Assembly: GCA_036785705.1 (NCBI GenBank) | Contig: JAWUZG010000028.1 | Span: 1,426,001-1,490,000, forward strand | DNA from: Acanthornis magna | Lineage: Eukaryota > Chordata > Aves > Passeriformes > Acanthizidae | DNA: 64,000 nt | Direction: 5' to 3' | Part shown: in pieces, positions 40,657 to 49,150 of the stretch | Layout: each line of letters opens with the position of its first letter | Numbering within the stretch: the first letter of the stretch is position 1 | Notes under the pieces: generated by a model | Told to the model about the DNA's origin: nothing | Seen by the model: the letters and a program-made list of their open reading frames with translations, nothing else | The model's database searches: none | Made by a program: the position numbers and the translations under genes

Positions 40657-41241
40657 TAGGCAGGAAAAAACCCCAGAAGGTACCGAAAATGAGATGATTG
40701 TAGAAGAGCCCTCCTTCCCAAGAAGAGCAACGTGCTTTGAATGAGGCTTCCCAGCCTCTTCCACTCCGTCTCACACACTCTGTCACTCTGCCTCTCGCTT
40801 GTGCACACTGTTGGTATGCGACCTCGGAGGCGACTGCTCCGCCACCTCTGCCTGGGGAGCCGCTGACAGCAGCGATTGAGCCAGCCCCCCTTCCTTTTTT
40901 TTTTTTTTTTTCTTTCCTGCTTTTGCAAACACACACGCACACCCCCAAAGCACATTTAATGCTGATCCACTCAGGCGCCATTATCGGGGGTACGTCTTCG
41001 TGGAATGTTTTGGTTCTTTTTTTTCTCTTCTATTTTTTTTTTTCCTTCCCAACACTGGATGGTGCAGCATTCCCGGGGCCTGTGGTGTTACGGCTCGATT
41101 GCGTTTTATTATTTATTTATCTATCTTCTCTCTTCTTCCTTTCATCACTCCCCCATCTCTGCTCTCTTGATCCCCCGCGCGTCTCGCCCGGTGCCGGTGC
41201 AGAGGACCGGGGAGCAGGATCCCTCTCTCTCCCCTCCACTG

Positions 41242-41253
41242 ATGTGGGACTGA
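41242..41253 (+). other. Minimal upstream ORF (Met-Trp-Asp-stop)
   Basis: ATG TGG GAC TGA lies 110 bp before the DPP6 start codon. It would be a uORF if the 5' UTR begins upstream of it. Its first two bases overlap the TGA at 41240-41242, which is the in-frame upstream stop for the DPP6 start. Confidence 0.4.
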
Positions 41254-41271
41254 TCCTCACCCGCGTGTAGC

Positions 41272-41280
41272 ATGCTGTAG
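41272..41280 (+). other. Minimal upstream ORF (Met-Leu-stop)
   Basis: ATG CTG TAG lies 83 bp before the DPP6 start codon. Such two-codon uORFs can hold back ribosomes at the downstream start. Whether it is transcribed depends on the unknown transcription start. Confidence 0.4.
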
Positions 41281-41362
41281 CCAAAAAAGAAGAGAGGAGG
41301 GGAAGAAGAAAAGAAGCGGCTCTCTTTCCCTCCCTCTCCTTCGTTTCCCGCGGATTGACTTC

Positions 41363-41563
41363 ATGGCTTCACTGTACCAGCGGTTCAGCGGCAAGATCAA
41401 CACCTCCCGCTCCTTCCCCGTTCCCCCCGAAGCGAGTCACCTCCTGGGCGCCCAGAGCAGCGAGGAGGACGGCGCTGCCGGCAAGACCCCGCGTCCATTG
41501 CAACAGGAAAGCAGCCGGCCCCGCTTCCAGTACCAGTCGCGAAGTGACTGCGAGGAGGAGGAT
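41363..41563 (+). CDS. DPP6: DPP6 first coding exon (long isoform), partial gene
   Basis: This exon encodes the first 67 residues of dipeptidyl aminopeptidase-like protein 6. DPP6 is a catalytically inactive type II membrane glycoprotein that binds Kv4 potassium channels with KChIPs and tunes the surface level and gating of neuronal A-type current. The start MASLYQRFSGKINTSRSFP, then PPEASHLLG, and the end RPRFQYQSRSDCEEED match the cytoplasmic N-terminus of the vertebrate long isoform as I remember it. The linker between them is about 14 residues shorter than in human, mainly lacking an Ala/Gly-rich run. The exon ends in phase 0 at GAT followed by GTAAGC; the next exon should begin with the shared ELVGSNPPQ-type sequence and then the membrane segment, outside this window. 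An in-frame TGA at 41240 lies upstream. The start context is mixed (T at -3, G at +4). Other isoforms use different first exons; I did not find one here. Confidence 0.95.
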
Positions 41564-41587
41564 GTAAGCGCCGGTGTCGTTCGCGTA

Positions 41588-41607
41588 GGGTTGGGTTGGG
41601 TTTTGGG
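41588..41607 (+). other. Intronic G-quadruplex motif next to the exon 1 donor
   Basis: Four GGG runs are separated by TT, TT and TTTT, starting 25 nt after the exon 1/intron boundary. They lie on the sense strand, so they would also be present in the pre-mRNA. Confidence 0.75.
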
Positions 41608-43695
41608 TGCCCCCCCCTCCCCGCCCCCTGTCCTGCGGGATGGCTGTGTGCCCCTCTAGGCTGGCAGCGATTTCTTGCGGTTTGTCCGCTCTTCCAGGCT
41701 GGTCTTTGCGCTCCTCATCTTCCCCTGAAGTGCCGGGAATAGTACGGGACGGAGCCCGCTGGGAGTCGAGCCGAGCCAGGACTCGCCCTCCCCCGCGCTG
41801 TCCCCGCGGCTCTCCGCGGTACCGGGCCCCTTGCGCGGCTCTGCGCTCCCGCGGAACCGGGCTGGGGGGCGCGGGGTCAGCACGTTAGGAATCGCCAAGT
41901 GCCAGCTCCGTCCCGCTGCTCCGAAGCTACGCGGAAAGGCACCCCGGCACCCCCTTTAATTTTTAAAAATTTTTATTTTATTATTCCACGTTTTACCCTT
42001 TAACACTCTCCCGGGGTAGAAGTCTTCACCTCGTCCTTCCCTCCTCGCTTTCCTGTCAGCCTTCCCCTAACCTGGCAGCAGGGAAACTTTTTAACCCCTG
42101 AGCAGCCGTTTCTGGGCCTCTCTCTCCCCCCTCCCCACTGCCCCTGGGCGAGCCCCCGCCACGAAGGCTCAAACTTCGGCCGCGCACCTTCCGCTCCCGC
42201 GCTGCTTCCGAGAGCAGCGACTTCAAAGGGTGCATCTGCATATCGCCTTCGTAACCAGTGACTAATCCAGGCCTCTGGCTGCCTGCTGTGTCCGATGGAG
42301 TTAAACTAGTCTGGGCCGATCGCCCCTAGTTCTTTCAGGGTGGAGAGGAGGGGGACAGGGGATTTGGAAAGCAGAAAGACTAAGAGAAGAAAGGCCGGTG
42401 ACAGATCAAAACATGTGGCTCCCCATCACTGGCTGGTGTTAGGTTTGCAGAGGGATTTGAGTGTGTTTTGCCTCTATGGAAGCACACACAAGGGGAAGCA
42501 AATGGCTGCAGTTGGGAATAATGTTTGTGTCTGTTAAAAATACTTTTTGCCCGAGTGGGACGCGTTAGCTTTGCAGTAGGGTTTAGCTTTGGCTCTGGGA
42601 GCCTTCCCAAGCAAGACACAGCTTCAAGCCACAGCAGCAGGGCTGCTTCACTCAGAGGAGAGAGTTTTGCATGCAGGGAAATGTCCTCGGATCGTCTTTT
42701 AAGTCCCTGTTCATTTTTCCATCCCTTTGTAAAGACTTTTGTGGTCCATAGACCAAGTGCACTTCTGTCAGCAACGGGGCCAATCGACCTAAACCTCTCC
42801 CCGAGGTGACTGAATGCTGACAGCCCCGGGGGACAGCAGTGACAGGGACCCGAATTGACTCTTTTCTGTGACCCGCTCAGTGTCAACGATCTCGCCACTG
42901 CTGCTCCTTGGCCCTTGCGAACTGCGGGAAGGGACCGTGTCCCTTTCCCTGTCGCCCACACCCACTCGTGACTCTCCCCCGGTGTGGCTGGGGACACGGG
43001 GCCCTTCCCGGCGGTGTGTTGGGCTCTAGGTGTCGCTGCGAGCCAGCGGAGTGCCACCTCCAGGGCTGGGCTCAGGCACATTTTCCTCGTTGTTTTAATT
43101 TCGCTTTCCTGGGTTTGGAGACAGCAGATGTCTGGAGCCGCTTCTCTGGTCACCAGAATCGCTGAGTCCGGAAGCACAGGAAAGCCTGCAGTTTAGCATG
43201 TGCGAGTGATTTCTGCTGACAGGCTCCATAATAATATTAATAAGAATATTCTTTAACTTCTAAAAGGAGAATTGGGGTTTTTTGGTTTTTTTGATTTTTT
43301 TTTTCCCCTTTCCCATTTCCCCCCTCAGAGTTGTGTGGGTGAAGAGTACTGCTGGGCACTGCTGTCTGTTGAGGGACACTGTTGTCTGTCCCTACCTAGA
43401 TGTCTTCCACAACGAAGTGCGAAAAGTGTGGCCAGAAACAGGGATTTGGGGTACCTTCTAAACGCACGTGGACACTTTGTGTGAATTGTTTTTGAAGGGG
43501 GAAACGTGTCTGAGAAAGTCCCCTGGACCGGGTCAGCAGTTCCCAGGTGCTCCCGTCCAGCTGGCAGAGGGTCGTTCAGGTCGGGAGGATGAAGTCATGA
43601 CGAACCAGTGCAAATGCTCTTTAAATCGTGTGTTTCAGGGAGCGGGGGTCCCTCCCGCCCGCGGGGACAGGCGCCGGCAGGAGGGGGCAGGACCT

Positions 43696-43716
43696 GGAGG
43701 TGTCCGCGGTGCTGAC
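43696..43716 (-). promoter_or_regulatory. RE1/NRSE-like site at the array edge (possible founder)
   Basis: The + strand reads GGAGGTGTCC, then G, then CGGTGCTGAC. Against the reversed RE1 consensus (GGMGCTGTCC, then R, then TGGTGCTGAA) there are three mismatches (positions 5, 12 and 21). Unlike every array copy it keeps the consensus T at position 18. It sits 37 bp before the first regular unit. Confidence 0.6.
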
Positions 43717-43732
43717 CCGGAGCGGAGCGGGG

Positions 43733-43753
43733 GGAGCTGTCCGTGGTGCCGAA
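43733..43753 (-). promoter_or_regulatory. RE1/NRSE site, array copy 1
   Basis: GGAGCTGTCC, then G, then TGGTGCCGAA on the + strand. One mismatch (position 18, C for T) to the degenerate RE1 consensus. Confidence 0.75.
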
Positions 43754-43903
43754 CCCCGCCTGTCCCGGGTCAGGGGGAGCTGTCCGCGGTGCCGAACCCT
43801 CCTGTCCCGGGTCAGGGGGAGCTGTCCAGGGTGCCGACCCCCTCCTGTCCTGGATCAGAAGGAACTGTCCGCGGTGCCGAACCCCTCCTGCCCTGGGTCA
43901 GGG

Positions 43904-43924
43904 GGAGCTGTCCGTGGTGCCGAA
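43904..43924 (-). promoter_or_regulatory. RE1/NRSE site, array copy 5
   Basis: Same sequence as copy 1, with one mismatch (position 18) to the degenerate RE1 consensus. Confidence 0.75.
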
Positions 43925-43945
43925 CCCTCCTGTCCCGGGTCAGAA

Positions 43946-43966
43946 GGAGCTGTCCGTGGTGCCGAA
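43946..43966 (-). promoter_or_regulatory. RE1/NRSE site, array copy 6
   Basis: Same sequence as copies 1 and 5. It lies exactly 42 bp after copy 5. Confidence 0.75.
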
Positions 43967-44072
43967 CCCTCCTGTCCCGGGTCAGGGGGAGCTGTCCAGG
44001 GTGCCGAACCCTCCTGTCCCGGGTCAGGGGCAGCTGTCCGCGGTGCCGAATCCTGCCTCTCCCGGGTCAAGG

Positions 44073-44093
44073 GGAGATGTCCATGGTGCCGAA
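44073..44093 (-). promoter_or_regulatory. RE1/NRSE-like site, array copy 9
   Basis: GGAGATGTCC, then A, then TGGTGCCGAA. It has the A at position 11 seen in the commonest RE1 sites, with two mismatches (positions 5 and 18). Confidence 0.6.
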
Positions 44094-44239
44094 CCCCTCC
44101 TGTCCAGGGGGAAGGAGCTGTTTGCTTTGCCAAACCCTCCTGTCCCGGGTCGGAAGGAACTGTCCATGGCGCCGAACCCCTCTGTCCCAGGTCAGAAGGA
44201 ACTGTCCATGGTGCCAAACCCCTCTGTCCCGGGTCAGAA

Positions 44240-44260
44240 GGAACTGTCCATGGTGCCGAA
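44240..44260 (-). promoter_or_regulatory. RE1/NRSE-like site, array copy 13
   Basis: GGAACTGTCC, then A, then TGGTGCCGAA. Two mismatches (positions 4 and 18). Confidence 0.6.
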
Positions 44261-44310
44261 CCCCTCTGTCCCGAGTCAGAAGGAGCTGTTTGCTTTGCCA
44301 AACCCTCCCA

Positions 44311-47300
44311 AGATCGGTGCTGAGGCGAGCTGGCAGTGACCTTGTCCGGGTGAGATCGGCAGAGACAGAGGGCTCCTTTCCCATCCCCGGTGGCAGCAGT
44401 CAGGCTCACTCAGGACGAGCAAATGCTGCCCTGGACATGAGACCCCCGAGGAAAAGGGAAAAGTGAGGGATAGAGCAGTCAAAGACTATGGAAGAAGTAC
44501 AAGGAGAGTGGTATGTTTGTGCTGGGTGCCGGGAGAATGTGCCATTGCTCATCATGGGGAAGAGCTTAGGGGACAGCATTGGTAACACTTTTCTAAGATT
44601 AGACTTCTGTTTCCTATTTTGCACAAGTGGGACATTCACACTGTCCTTCGTCTTTTGACATCAATGTAGAAGGAAAACCCCAAACTTAAACATATAGAAA
44701 CAAAAGGTTTTTTTCCCTGCCCACATTTGGAAATATCAAAACAAAGCTGAGAATGAGACTGTTCTGTTCCTAACTTTGTCATGTGATTAATAATAGGGAG
44801 AGAACTGAGTGTATTTTATGGGTTACTGATGATGACTTTTCCTATTGAAATATGTGTGCTGCATTCAGCACTGTATTTTTAAGCACCAGCACAGACCTCA
44901 ATGCAGTACAAAACAGAGGGAAAGACAGGATCTTGCCTTTGAAGGTCACAGTATTGTAAGTAAGCATTCTGTCCACTGGAAGTACTTCTGGTGGAAAAAT
45001 ACTATGTGAAACCTATACAGAGTTAAGGTGGAGGTAGTAACTCCCTAATAAAATTAAAACTAAAACCAGTAATGATTTTATTTGACAACTACTGACTTAC
45101 AGACAGCATTGAGGCACACTTGGGAACACTATTTTTGTAACATGAAAGCATAGCAAAGTAGAGGTCACAACATTCTTTTGAATTTTAAATAGTTTTTACT
45201 ATGTTTCAACTCATGGCAGGTATATGAGAAAATATATTTACAGTAGTCTTAACTTCTGAACAAAACCGGTATTAAACCTTGCAATTTTTTTGCGTTAATT
45301 GTTAATGTGATGAGACAATCATGCTATTTATGGGAGAAGTAATAAGGAAACTAAGTCCAGTATAAATGACTCCAGAAACGCACTTCCTAGTTGACTCAGT
45401 GGCATTACTCATATTAAAGTTAATTATTGCAACAGCTCTAAACAAAATTCTGATGACATATTTACCTTGTTATAAGATTAGGTTTTCACGACATTTATTT
45501 AGAGGAGGAAACATCTGTGAGAACTCTTTGTTCAATTTAGTGTGGTGGTATAGCAGGTAATGAAGAACTTTGGTGACATAATTCTCTTTTTTAGATTGTT
45601 GAGATTACTTTTGAATGGTAATTTTGATTGGTTTACCTTTTAGACTGATGAAATAAATGCTTTTCATATTGTACAGTAGAAGGAATTTTCTTCTACATGT
45701 TGACTTGCGAACTTTTTTCCCATAAGATAGAGCTTCTTCATCTTTTCCTGGCTTCTTCTTCGGCATCACTGTGATTAATGAGTTTAATTTTTGCAGGCAA
45801 CTGCCAGGAGGTGCTGAGTAAGATGTATCATGCTGATTGTGTGTAACTCCGCTCCTTTTAATTACTGGGATGATAACAATGCATTAATCAGGTGCATAAA
45901 AAATTCAACACTCTTCTCTAACATGGAATATTGATCTATTTTATAAGGCATGGCCTGTAAAACAATGATCACAGAAGTACTTTTTAAATTGAATTTTGTA
46001 TGATAAGTTATCTGTTAAAAATATTGAATCCTGCACTGAAATGTCATAACACTTTTTTATGTAAAAAGCCACATGCTGCATTCTTACAGGTTCATTACTT
46101 AGCCAAAGTTCTTCTTGGCTTTAATAGGAGACTTAGGCATATTAAAAAAAAAGCCAGTCCCAAGTACAAAAGCTGTCATTCCTATGAATATTCTTTCAAA
46201 AACTGAATTCTGAATATTTGCTTTTTTTCTCTGTATTTGCTTAAAACTACATTTGGCCATATATTATACTTTACTAGTTCTGCAATTGATTATTCAGGCT
46301 GATTTATCTCTTGAGAAGTTTTTCATTCAGATATAAATAGAGATCATTTTGAGATGCCTCAGTAAAACTGTGTTTTGTTCTTGGATAAATTAAGGATTTA
46401 GTAAATCAAATATCTTTTGTTAACAGAGTGAGTCTGAGAAAGTGAAAATCAAAACCATCAGTGTAAAAAAAAAAGTAATTTTGTGTGTCAAACTTGCTGT
46501 TGCATGTAATTGAAAGTGTTAATTTTCAGTTCACTATTTGTCTAATAGGAAAAGATACTGCCTCCTAGAAATGTGTGTCAAGGAGAGTGTTTCAGAAAGG
46601 TTGAGGTCTGAGCTGCAGGCAAGAGGCATTTCAAAAATGGGATGTTTCTTCCTAAAGAGATGAGTGAATTGATTGTGTAGAGGAGTTGGTATGACTGCAG
46701 AAATCCTAACTTTGTCATAAGCTATAATAATTTGAATTGTAATCAGAAGTCTGTCTGTAGATCTCTACTGCTGTGTGTATGGGCAAAAACTGCTGTTTAA
46801 GTCTGTAAGAATCTCCTGTTCTGCCTCTTTTTGGTGAGTTCTCGGATGCTGAACTCAGTTATCCTACAGCCATTAAGATGCAGAGTCCTGGAATGGTTCT
46901 TTCAGCGGAAATAGTTAGGCCCTGCTGACATTCTGTAACTCACCTTTTGAAATGAATAAAAACTGAAGCTTGCTTCCTTCAAAAGAAATAGTTACAAACC
47001 TTATAAAAATCATTCGTTGTATTTACGCAGAAGCCCATTGTATATTTTGTGATTACTCAATACTGGACACTCTGATCTGCAAGTGATACGCTTTTTATAC
47101 TTTGCTTTATAGCTATATTTATAATTAAACCAGCGTATGATATTTCCTGCCAGTTTAAAATCAGCCTCTGTTTCTGCAATCTTCACTAGCTATGGTGATG
47201 ATGCACACACTAAAATATCTGCCAGAGAAAATGTATTTTTAAGTATTCAGGAATAACTGTGTGAAGAGGCTGAATCATCTCTCTGATAGTAGCGAACTGT

Positions 47301-48093
47301 GCCATGGGTTGGGATACCTCACGTAGAGTACTCAGCTCATGTTATTTCTCTTTCTGAGCTGGGAGCTTTAGTGCAGAAAGAAGAGACAGTCCAAGGTTGG
47401 AGCAGTTCAGGTTGGTTTCTGAGGGGCTTTTAAAGACATAGGAAATGTGGAAAAAAGTCTGTGAGTATGTGCTCTTCTCCACCCGTTTGAGTATTTTTGT
47501 TTCAGGAAAGGCCAGACTGAAGACAGTTCTTGGGGTGTGTAACTCAGCTTGGAAAATGCTCTTTGGGAGTCAGAAGATTTTTGTCTCTTGAAAAAAAAAA
47601 CTTTGCATTACTTTGGGCTAATATATTTACGCTCGTGTTGGTGCGGCAGAATCTCCCGTTGTAGCTCATTAAGCACACGTTGATTTTTCCAGGATTTTGC
47701 TTGGTGTGGTGGATGATTCCCAGCACATTGCTGTGAGGCACGAATGTTTCCATCCCGTGACCGAGGGGTGGCAGCGTGTGGTGATCACACCGTTCCTGTG
47801 GAGCCCTTGGCTTTTCCCTGCTTTTGTAGGAAAGCACCAACCACCCACTTGCTTACACACTCACACCTACACGTGGGGGTTCTTCAATTCCTTGCTGCTT
47901 TCTCCAGGTCTGATGGAGCTGATGGCAGTTTTGTGACTCTCTTTTTCACCTTCAGGGAGAAATATTTGTTTTCAAAACTCATTAAAAAATGGTTCAATAA
48001 TAGTTTTAACTGGCCCCTTATTTAGATGTGAGGGAAGGAGGGAAGGAACAAATCTTTTTCCCAATGTTTTTCTCTTTTCTTCTAAAGGAAAGC
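44311..48093. other. DPP6 intron 1, no exon seen
   Basis: AT-rich unique intronic sequence after the array. An ancient retroposon relic is listed at 44875-44960. No supported exon or RNA gene. Confidence 0.5.
44875..44960 (-). repeat. Ancient L2/L3-type tail relic
   Basis: The + strand 'GGGAAAGACAGGATCTTGCC', then 'TTTGAAGGTCACAGTATTGT', then 'AAGTAAG' resembles the reversed amniote L2/L3-type tail (AGACAGTCCCTGCC, then AAGAGCTTACAATCTAA). It is heavily decayed. Confidence 0.4.
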
Positions 48094-48118
48094 AAAAAAA
48101 AAAAAAAAAAAAAAAAAA
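48094..48118. repeat. A25 homopolymer
   Basis: Twenty-five uninterrupted A residues. I see no SINE or LINE body directly upstream and no obvious target-site duplication, so a retroposed poly(A) tail is not supported. Confidence 0.9.
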
Positions 48119-49084
48119 GGCAGTGTTTTCCCTAAAGCCTCTTTCACTCATAGTGGGTTGTGATACAGTGTATCTTTTGAAAAATACACACAGATTATTT
48201 AGTTTGGTAGTTTCAAAAGATTTGTGGTTAAATAGAAAAATACCTACTGGAATACATTTCCCTGTTAGATGCACAAACACTTATTTTGGATAATTTTTAT
48301 TTTGCTCATATATGCACCTTTGAAAATGTTATGTGTATTCATTAAATTGTGGGTGTTTGGTACTGGTAAGATTCAGTGTGGGTGAGTTAACTGAGTTAAA
48401 ACATATTTTGAGTGTGTGCACTCATCTATAGGAATAGATCACTGCGCCATAATCTTTGCTGCCAAAATATAACTATAAAAGAGAGTCAGAATGAGCTTTG
48501 GGCTCATGGATGTTTTGCAGCCCAGAGCAGTGCAGGAGGGAACTGAGGGAGAATGTCGTGGTACAATCCAGTAAACCATTCTGAAGGGTGAGTGCACAGT
48601 GGTTTCTCTGTAGGGGAAAGACAAGTCCTTCACATTTCCATCTGTGAGGTGTTTGGGAACCTTAATTTCCCACATGCAACCAGAGTTTTAATTACATCTT
48701 AATTTTTTAAGCACTTTAATTTAGAGCTCTTTCATAGTTTATTTTGTTAAAATAGCACTTGAAAGTCTTCCCAAAGATTACAGCAAAGATTAATGCAGTT
48801 TTTAAGCCTGAGGGGACTTGCTGTGTGGAGCCAAGGGGAGAGGTAGAGAGGGGTCTGGTACAAGTTCACTCTGCAAGAATTTAAGTTTACACAAAGGTAC
48901 TGAAGTGTTTGAGGTAATTTGAAAAAGGCTGTTATTGTGACCCTCTGCTGATGAAAACTGAACATGGTTTTTAATTGTTTATCACTTACATAGTGTAAAT
49001 TATATTACTTTAAACAAGGGGCTCGTTAGAGTTCAGCTACTACACAGGTTCTTCCACAAACTGCAGTCTCTGTGCCTTTTAAAA

Positions 49085-49150
49085 CTGCACTTATTATTAT
49101 TATCTTCGCTTTGCAGATGGAAAGTTGGAGGCTGAGGTGACACATGGACA
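49085..49150 (-). repeat. MIR-like relic
   Basis: 'TTATTATTATTATCTTCGCT', then 'TTGCAGATGGAAAGTTGGAG', then 'GCTGAGGTGACACATGG' follows the reversed MIR order (ATTATTATCCCCATTTTACAG, then ATGGGGAAACTGAGG). Short and diverged. Confidence 0.45.

Larger units (their letters stand above)
39820..42240. promoter_or_regulatory. DPP6: CpG island over the DPP6 promoter and first exon
   Basis: CpG dinucleotides are rare through the first 39.8 kb and become dense from about 39,820 (for example ACGCGGCCG and CGGCGGCCGCGG). They stay dense through exon 1 to about 42,240, thinning after that. GC-box cores (GGGCGG) occur near 40,148 and 40,343. I see no clear TATA box, which fits a dispersed CpG-island promoter. 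The exact transcription start cannot be fixed from sequence; it is expected somewhere in the few hundred bases before 41363. Long frames of 80-237 codons on both strands inside the island come from stop-poor GC-rich sequence and homopolymer runs and are not called as genes. Confidence 0.85.
43734..44310 (+). repeat. 42-43 bp GC-rich minisatellite, 14 units, each carrying an RE1-like site
   Basis: Units start ('GAGCTG' or variant) at 43734, 43777, 43819, 43862, 43905, 43947, 43989, 44031, 44074, 44115, 44157, 44199, 44241 and 44283, so spacing is 41-43 bp and mostly 42. A unit has two halves of about 21 bp: an RE1-like half (GGAGCTGTCC, then A/G, then TGGTGCCGAA) and a spacer half (CCCTCCTGTCCCGGGTCAGG type). 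RE1-like mismatches per copy 1-14 are 1, 2, 3, 3, 1, 1, 2, 3, 2, many, 3, 3, 2, many. Copies 10 and 14 share the same destroyed core (TGTTTGCTTTGCC). Because 42 is divisible by 3, three overlapping + frames (up to 332 codons) and minus frames stay open; these are repeat artefacts, not proteins. Confidence 0.95.

Noticed and set aside
40234..40981. Minus-strand frames up to 237 codons in the CpG island
   Set aside because: They cross T/A homopolymers, giving poly-Lys stretches, and GC-rich stop-poor sequence. No family resemblance.
40737..41270. 177-codon + frame ending just before the DPP6 start
   Set aside because: Composition follows pyrimidine tracts (poly-Phe, Leu, Ser). It ends before and is out of frame with DPP6, and it is probably 5' flank or UTR.
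43468..44466. Open frame of 332 codons (and overlapping frames of 231, 198 and 184 codons) that look like a Cys/Pro-rich repeat protein
   Set aside because: They lie wholly or mainly in the 42-bp minisatellite, whose unit length is a multiple of three, so several frames on both strands stay open at once. No conserved domain or gene context.
48094..48118. A25 run as the tail of a processed pseudogene
   Set aside because: No gene-like or retroposon-like body next to it and no visible target-site duplication.
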